Assembly (NCBI RefSeq): GCF_949628215.1
Contig: NC_134283.1
Coordinates: 22,050,975 to 22,114,974, forward strand
Direction: 5' to 3'
Length of the DNA: 64,000 nt
From: Phalacrocorax aristotelis
Lineage: Eukaryota; Chordata; Aves; Suliformes; Phalacrocoracidae
In this document: one piece after another, positions 51,501 through 60,500 of the stretch
Layout of the letters: each line of letters opens with the position of its first letter
Position numbering within the stretch: position 1 is the first letter of the stretch
Notes under the pieces: generated by a model
The model's input: the letters and a program-made list of their open reading frames with translations, nothing else
The model's database searches: none
Told to the model about the DNA's origin: nothing
Made by a program: the position numbers and the translations under genes

Positions 51501-54500
51501 TTTAACTTTTTATCACACATGACTCTTTCAGGATTGCAGGATGTGTGAAAACGATTTACAGTAGCCATATGCTTGTTGGCACAGAACTCTAGGCTGTTTC
51601 AGAAGTTTTGACGCATGGGTGGTTGTGTGATGCGTGGTTTTTCTTTTACAAAAAGCTTGTTGATTCTTGCCTAGACTGCTATATCTGCTCGTGTTTCCAC
51701 AGACTCTTCTGCAGAATAATTTCTTTTGGCTGCCTTGGGAAGGGATCAGGTTTGCAGGAGGGTGGCTCCCCCAGATCACTCCTTGATCCCTGCTTTGCTT
51801 CCATGCCTGTGCTGTTTCTGGCACCGTAATTCTAGCTAGCTTGATACCTGTGGATTCAATCCCCTTATTTTGAGTCTCCTGTCCCGGCTGGGTGTGTACA
51901 GTGTAAAGGGGATTTCTGTAATCTGTGGGAAGGACAGACCTAAGAAGCAGTTTCCCTTTATCACACTGATAGCCTCTTTGTTAGGAGCTTCTGGGTCATC
52001 AGGCCTGCTCTACCATATCTGTACAAATATTAGTGATAAATATGTTTAGGTTAGAGCGCAAAACTTCATTGCTGTGGCTAGGAACCATGAGCTGCCTGTA
52101 CTGCGCCTCCATATGCACCATGCTCTGTAGTGTATCGTATGTGTGACAGTGCAGTAAACTGGGGAACACCCCCAGTCTGGCTGGACTTCTGCCTACCCTC
52201 TCTTTCATGGGAAGGTAGCTGCTTTAATTAACATCCTCTTCTAATTGACTTGTTTGATCTTTTCACAATCTGTTCTGAATTTAGGGAGAGAACATCTACT
52301 GGGTTCCTCCCGCCTTTTTATTTTGTTCTGTTCCATGCTGGTTCTTGGTGGTTTTTGCTTGAATAGGTCCAAAGTCTGCTGTCTTCAATGTGTGAAGATT
52401 ATCCATAGTTCGTACTTGAGATATGCCTGGTCCTTACTTTTCAGCAAGTGCATTGCTACTCTTGCCTTAGAAGAATAGTGGAAATGTCTGCTGGCATCCC
52501 CTGTTCTGTCTAAGGAGGGGTTAAAATCTGGGAGTAAAGGCATTTGTACAGTTGACTTCAGACTCTTCAATTTCAATGACATTTGCAAGGCAACAAAGGA
52601 AAGGAAGGGCAAGCAGCTGCTGGTGATTAAAATAATCCCTGCAGAGAGTTCTCCCAAGACTTTGTTTCATCCATAGTAGTTGATTAGGATTTTTACCTTG
52701 CCTTTCAAAATTCGGTGAATTATTTTTTAGAATGTATTGAAATAAGACCCACTCAAGTCTGTTTTGTATACACAGATGAAAGGGGCTCTGACTCAAGTGT
52801 GGGGATGACAGTAACTGTACCCCAGGCAGTGTGTTCTTTGCTAAATGGTGATGCATGACTCTGCTTCATGATATAGCTACAACTAGGTAAGTGTTGCTGG
52901 GAACCAGCATGATGATGGTCTGTTTCTGAAGCTAGAACACCAGCGCCTTGTGCCTCCTCGAGCCTGGGTAGTGGTGATGGGTTGCTCATTTGCTGTATAG
53001 TTTTGACCCAGGTTTATACCCATGCTGAAGCAGAGAGATTTAGAAAGGGATGTCTGTCATGGCTTGTTTCAGTGAGTTGAGATCTAGTGGATGAGACAAG
53101 GCACTTCTAACCACGATGCTGTTGACAACCTCATAGCCTGGTGGTGATATGACTTCATACAAACCTTTGAATTTCCCTGTGGAGTTCACAATACTACTGC
53201 AGTATGATTTCACAGAATCACAGGTCGGAAGGGACCTCAGGGATCATCTAGTCCAACCTTTCTAGGAAGAGCAGAGTCTAAACAAGATGGCCCAGCACCC
53301 TGTCCAGACGAATCTTGAAGGTGTCCAACGTGGCCAAGTCAACCACTTCCCTGGGGAGATTATTCCAATGGTTGACTGTCCTCAGTGTGAAAAATTTCCC
53401 TCTGGTGTCCAGTTGGAATCTCCCCAAGAGCAACTTGTGTCCATTCCCCCTTGTTCTCTCCATGTGACTCTGTAAAAAGGGAGTCTCCATCATCTTTGTA
53501 GCGACCCCTTAAGTACTGGTACACAGTGATGAGATCCACTCTGAGCCTCCTATTTGTGTCTGTGATATGTGGTTGAATGGGAGGAAATGCTTTTTCTGTT
53601 CAGGTTTTGTTATAGCTGGTACTTGTTCTAAACTCTGCTTTTTATGGGAGGTAGGAAGTGGTGTTCATACTCTGGATTGTGAGTGTTAGTGAGTGAAGGA
53701 GTTTGGAGAGCTTTTTAAAGAACTGCAAAGGAAAGCAATATATTCCCACTGAACCTGCTAAACAGCAAAAGCTTCTGTGAGCCCAGAGGCGTACATACTT
53801 TGTGTAGTCTGTTTTTAACCCTTCAATTAGGAGATGTGAGAGGAGGCTTTTGCCCTCACTAATCAGTGGAGTGTCCTCCTTGCCATCAGCTTCCTCTCCT
53901 GAAATGCCTCTACAAGCACAGCACACTGGTGCAGGTCTTGTCTTCTCTCCTCCTTTCCCCTGCCCTGGCGGTCTCTGAGCATCTGTGTTCCTCGAGCTCA
54001 CCATGTGGGAATGACACAATGCAGCTTTTCTTGCTCCTGAACTTCTCTTAGTGGTAATTTGAAATGTACCTTTTTAATGACTTACTACACAAGCATATTG
54101 TTCTGAAACTACTCTTGTTTGGAAAGTTTCTTGGGCAGATGTAGTGGATAGAAGGCCACAGGCTGCCTCCTTAGAAAGGCAAAACTGGTGTGGGTTGGAC
54201 TGGAGAGATTTTTCTTCTGCTTCATCAACTTCAGTTGATCAGACACGATATAAAAAGGATTATTTTTCTCCTTTTGCATCACTGAAGTGGGGAGAAGCAG
54301 GTCAGCATTGCCACTGTGAACCCACTTCTCCTATACTTGCAATGGTAAGAGGGAAGAAGGATCACATCTTTTAGCTAGCAGGTGATCATCTTGCTTGACA
54401 TTTAAAGGATTACTGGTTAGATCTTATGCTTCTGCATATTTAAGTACTGAACTGTGAATGTATGCAGTACTGAAGCTTGGTTAAGGTCCCATTTAACTTC

Positions 54501-57500
54501 CATTACTCTTCTCAGAAGAATAAGGCTTGATTTCTCCCAGCTGAGGTTTGCTGCAGAGTGCAGGGAAGGCTGGTATTTCACAATTCACAATTTTAATATT
54601 GTGAATTTCAAGAAAAGCTTGTTTAAGCTTCTGAAGTCAGTGACAACCAGTCTGTTATCTTCTTGGGGTCATCTTCCCAGAAAAACTGAGCTGTAATCTT
54701 TGGTGCATCTAAAGCAAAGGTTACTAGGTTGGAGGATGCAAAAATAACTGAAGCAACCAAGAAGGGTTTTGAGAGAGTGCGCTCTGGCCCTTACAAACTC
54801 TTCTGCTTGCAGATGCCCTATCCTCTAGAGGAGTATTAGAGTACTAGCCTATATATTTGTATGAAGAAACTGTCCTTGACTAAAAGACTGAGCAACTTTG
54901 GTGGAGGGCATTCTGACTCTCAGCTTTTGAAATTAGCTTAGTCTAAAGCCTCCGTCTGTTGCTGAATGATTAGGATGGGTGCAGAAAAACTAAGGAAGAA
55001 CCACCTTGTCAGTCATGATAGTGTTGGTCTTAGAGGCCGCTTTAAAATAGTGTAATTTGGATGGCATCTTAGTTTTCAGTTGTAAGAATCAATTCAGCAG
55101 TCTGGGGATGATTAGCAAGCATCTGCTAGCCTTTTAAAAAAAAGTTGATATCCTAACTTTCAAATTTATTATTACTTTGGGAGATACAGTTCTAGATGGT
55201 AGCAGTCTGACCAAACTGCAATTAATTACCATGATCCTGCAGGTATTGTTTTGGTTTTTATGTTCTAAGTGGAGAGGTAATTTCTGCCACTTCCTGCTAT
55301 ACAAAATAAAAGTGCTTTAGTTAATAATAGCTGTAATTAAGGACTTGGAAACATTTCCCATGCTCTCCTTTTCCCATAAACTTGTGCTCGTGTTCTCTGA
55401 AGCAGCAGTGGTGCAAGTGTTGGCATAACACATTGTGCGGTGGCAAAAGCCTACATCCCAGAGTTTTTCAGTGCAGCTTGCTTCCAAAACTAATTAAATA
55501 CTTGTTCTCTTATGTCAAATATCTGAGGTCTAATGTGTTAATATCGATGATCTGTTCAAGCTTTGAGTTTTGAGTGTGTGTGACTCTGAGAGCATGTCTG
55601 GTATCTTCAATATCAGTGGAAGTGTCTTAAATATCAGACTTTGCAAGTGAGGGTTGTTTGTTTTTTTTTTTTTTTCTGTGGGTATGATGGGCAGGTGACT
55701 TTCGTCCTGCATTTGTGCTGTTTTGCTCTGGAGATGAGTTATGGATTTGTGTGATTAACTTTTTTCCAGGAGCTTTCCATTGTGAGAGCCACTGGGGCTG
55801 GGAGGAGGACAGGATGGTTTGCAGCCAGAGTGCTTTCCAGCGGGGCTCCCTGTGGAGTGTGGGCATTTCTCTTGAACATGCTAACTGGTCTGGTAGAGGC
55901 TGTGGGCTAGGACTTGTCAGTTGGACTGTCATGAGCACATAGTGGTACCTTCATTGCTATAAAATGAAGAACATAGCAAACGTTTTGAAACAATGTATGA
56001 ATATTGGATGTTACCAGTTTCTTGTGTTTGAAGGTGCAAATCTTAGGGCTGCTTTGAATCGGCCTCTGTTGCTTCTTAAATGGGGAATACGAACACTTCA
56101 GTTTGGGATAGGGAATTGAGTCCTACCTTTCTCCTTCATTTGTATGCCTGAAACTTACTTTTCTTTAAAATTCTACTACCACTTGTTTTCCCACAGGTGC
56201 CTTTTTGCCCTCTTAGTTCACCCAATCGGGCCAAACACAAGCACATTAGTGATGTTTTTGCATCATACACATAAGTGCAGCTACTCTTGTACCATTTATG
56301 CTCTGTGGAGTTAAGGCAGCATTGTGCCTGAAGTACCTGTATCTTTTTGGTACTTAGATATCATAACTGGTTTTATGCAGCTTTTAAAATTTCCATTTGG
56401 TTATATCTAATTGTTTCTTACAATGAAAACGACTTGGCAGTATGTTAATGTCTAAGTTTATACTCTTCTATGTTAAATGCTTACATCAGTAGAGAACTGA
56501 CGCTCCCTTTTTCTTTTCAGCCAGATAATGAAATCTCTTCAGACTGCAATCATGTAAGTATTGCTTTGTTTTATCCAGTCTCTAGCTACAGCATTTGCAC
56601 CTTTTATCCCTTTTCAACCTTAGGTATTTTGTGTAGCTTGGTGGTTTGCAGAAGGCATTAATCAGGACACATTCGGCTTTCTGTACCGGCCTGTCAGCAG
56701 AGGACACAAGGAGACTCCTTTAACTCAGTATAGACACTATGGTCTTACTGGAGGCTTCAGAGTAAAACATACCTAAGAGCTCTATAAACTGTATCAGAGG
56801 AGGATAGCAGACGTCTTTCGTACTTTATAGCTGGGGGGTGGTTCCCGTGAGTTACTGGGAGCAGTATGATGTGCTCCTTTTGGGAAAGATGTGAGCAGTA
56901 CTGAATTTAAACTCTTAATTTCAGCTGTTGAAGTCTTCTGTATTACTTTCACAGCTGCTAAATTCTTAGACTCACTTGGAAAAATGCTGTGGAGGTGGGA
57001 TATTTAAAGTCAGTTTGAACCACTTGGCTGGTTCTAGAACAGATTTCCTCTCGGCACTGTGTTTAACAGTGAGCAAGCTGTTAGCCAGTTTTCAGGCTGT
57101 CAAGCTGGCTCTTCAAATCCTGAGAGTCTATAAAAAAAATCATCAGAGCTAGGGTTGGTGTTAGGTTTCCTTTGGCTTTTCGTGTTTGCATTCTGTTAGA
57201 ATCTGCCATACGAAGATCCTTAATTGTTTGGTTAGCCCTGGGCACAGACAGACAAGTGCATGCCTCAATGACAGTCTTGGTTTCGGATGCTTGAGAATCT
57301 GTATTTGGTTTATTATTGGAAGATATATTCCAGAAATGAAACCTAGCCATGCTGTATGACTAGTAATTGCCAACTGTGTTTATAAATTAACCTCTAGCAC
57401 TGCGCTGCCTAACTTAATGGCAGCTGTAATTCTCTGTTGTGCAGGGTTTGATCAGATGAAGGGCACATCGTGTTTCTGTTTCTTTTCTTTTTTTGAAAAA

Positions 57501-60500
57501 GAGAAAACTGTAGTAATTGAAACATATCTACCTGACATTTAACAGAAATTACGTGAATGAAGAAGCAGTTGAGAATTCTAGAAATCAAAATTGGACCTCT
57601 TTTCTGCTGGATTAAATGACAATGTCTCTGCCGCAAGGCAGATATCAAGCTGGGTTATAAAAGCCATTCAGGAGTAGGAAGTATGGGCAAAGCCTCATTT
57701 TCCCTGGCAGAAATCGAAGGGAAGTGATCAAAAGCCAGACCAGATATGTCTCATGTCCAAATGTGTTCATTGCCTCTCTGCAGTCTTTGGTAGTACAACT
57801 GCTGATCGTCTCCTGCAAAAATATCGCCTAGTGCTAAAATCTGGATTTTTTTTTTTTTTTTTAAGATGCAAGCTTTAACCTTCCTTCTGTCTGTGCAAAG
57901 GTTCCTTGGGAGAGCATCTAGTTTTAAGAATCTCTAAAGTTTGAGAGTGCAAATTTAGAGATGTATTACTATGGTGTTGGACCTCACTCTTGTCTTCCAG
58001 TCCTGGCTGGGAGAGGCCTACAGCACTCTTCGCAAGGACAGGTTCCCTGTTTATTCACTTTTATCTATTAAACCTGCATATTTACAACTTCTTACTCCCT
58101 CTGAAATACCCGAGGATCCCATCAACTCCTTTTGTAACTGCTACTCCATGATGTGAGGTATGGATGACAGTGCAGCTGTGCGCATTCCATTTTCAGTTCT
58201 CTGTGCATGCTTGCACTTTCCGAGATGATATAAAACTGCTTTCCTTGGGCGTGACCATGCTTTTGTGTACACTTGAAACTTACTTCAAAATAAAGTTTGA
58301 CCAAACTGTTTGGTGTTTTTTATATTAGTTTGATTTTGTCAAAGACAGAGTATTTGAAATTAATTTTTAAAACTACTTAATCTTTATTAATGAGAAATGT
58401 TTAAATGTAACTTAAGTTCTTAGAGAAAAGCAGATGAGCTAATAGAGCTTTTCTTGGGCAGCATCTCAGCTATTAATTTGCTGAGGTTTTGCTATCTTAC
58501 CCTGTGTTTTTACTTTATGGTGCCTCAGGAGGACATCTGGGATGTGTGTGTATCTGTGAAGTGTGACTTGCCCAAGATTGATTCTTGCACAGTGATCAAA
58601 TGCATCTATGCTCCTATGTGAGCTAATCTCTGGCTCCTAGAGAACAGTCATCCTTACACCTTACCGAAGCATTTTGCAGTCTAACCCCTAATGTATCATT
58701 GTGCTTAGCAAGAGAGAGAACCTTCTATAGGTCTGAAATATATCTCTATCCAGAAAGTTGTCTGGTCGCAGCCCCTCACGGAAGGAAGTGAGTAGGGACC
58801 AGCTGCATTGTCGTCCTCCTTTTTTTGCTAGGCTCTTATTAGGTTTTTAGCATGAAATCTGCTCACGTTGAGGACTTCAGATCATTTGCATCAGGCAGAT
58901 GAGCCATGGCACGGAAGGGTGTGGTGGGCTAAAGAGGTTGCTAAATATGCAGCAGGTAGCAAGTTACAGCTTTTATTTCCTTTTAGTGAGTCAACTTATG
59001 GAGAGATTTTAACAGTCTGAATTTGTGCAAGATGAGAATTATTGCAGAAATGAAGGGAAAAAGTTGTTGTCAAGGAGACTTTGAATTGACTGATGCACTG
59101 TAGAAGAATCCTACAGATTGGGAATAAATTATGTTTCATTCTTTTCTGAAGCAAAGTATTTGTCATTCTCCATGGGAAGCTCTTAGACCCCCTTTCTACA
59201 CATGCTTTCTCTATAGCTCTTGTGGAACTACAAGCTGAACCTGACTACAGATCCGAAGTTTGAATCCGTGGCCAGAGAAGTCTGCAAGTCTACTATTGCA
59301 GAGGTAAGCCAGAAGAAAGGCATGGCTGCTATTGCAGCACTAAGTTTTTTTCATTTATTTGTGATAGTGAATTAGTGTGTGAATAATGTTTTGCATTTGG
59401 GGAAGCTCTAGTCTTACATGCCAAACTACTAAGCATAATTAATTCAATCTCGTGGAAGAAGCCAGTTACTTTACTGGTGCCAGTCAAAGGGACAGGGAAG
59501 AGAAATATAACCTAAAGCCCATCAGCTCTTACCTGACCTTTTGTCAGAAATCTGTTGTAGATTGGGTTTGTCCCCTCTTTATCAAGTGTTGGAAAGTTGT
59601 AGCAGTGTTGGTGTAGCAGGAGTTCCGCTGAATTGAGCATAAGGCTGGTTTTGGATTGTGTCTTACTAGCAGAGGGGATAAGCATATAGACATCAAAGGA
59701 TGAATCAACTTTTTTTAATTTTGAGGCTCAAAGTTTAATTACCCCAAGGGCTCTCTGTTAGGATCTTCCTCTTCTTAGGTTGCACTAGGAGCTAGTCCTC
59801 TATCCTTTATATCAACACACCTGAGTCCAGCTTCAAAGATTACTTGATTAATCATTCTTTCCTTGTGCTTGTGCTAGAGCTCTTGAGGATGTGCAGTCAG
59901 CCATGCAGGAGTCTGCTGAGCTGAGGTTTTTTCCCTTTGGTTGGGGTAGTTTTCAGCTAGACTTTAAGGGAAGCAGTAGAATCAAGGTTCTTCACAAGAG
60001 TACTGATTTCAGCTGACTTAACTCAGTTATTAAGCCATGCTCTGAAGAACATAATTTGTATACCCACCAGAATAACTTCACCTACCCCTAAACTTGCTCT
60101 TCAAAAAAAATTCACTTTGCTCTAGGTGGTGGCGCCTTTGTGACTTTTAAATTAGGTTCTCTCAGAAGACAATCAGTCGCATGAATAGCAGATTGTCTCT
60201 CCAACCCCAGTTTGTATTGGCAGTTTATTTTTCCATAGGTCTAGCTTTTGGTGGTGCAGACTAGCTCATTAGATGAGGAATATGTCAGTACTCAGAGCAG
60301 GTTTAAGATGAGTGGTTGCTAAAGGCCTTATGTTTTGATGGAACCACCTACGTGGTTCCTCATTCTTAGAAAGGTTCCATTTGAGAGGAACACACAAATC
60401 TGAGGAACTGAGGATGCCAGCAGCAGCCTGGTTCCAAAAGTTTGGGTATTAGTAGTATAGTTGAGGGGTACTTGATTGCTTTTTCCTCATGGCCTGCTAG

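Larger units (their letters stand above)
28216..53210 (+). other. GLG1: GLG1 intron 1, long central segment
   Basis: About 25 kb with no exon, RNA gene or young transposon that I can support. Noted minor features are T15A8 at 31461-31483, a two-copy 26-bp-period repeat at 46457-46503, a (GT)6 run at 51011-51022, and a cluster of overlapping long open frames at about 49.8-50.8 kb without recognisable domains. Old repeats beyond recognition by eye are likely. Confidence 0.65.
53561..56520 (+). other. GLG1: GLG1 intron 1, distal part
   Basis: It ends with the acceptor cctttttcttttcag. It holds a perfect 10-bp inverted repeat with a 6-nt loop at 54582-54607 and a T15 run at 55661-55675. No gene is seen. 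Confidence 0.75.
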
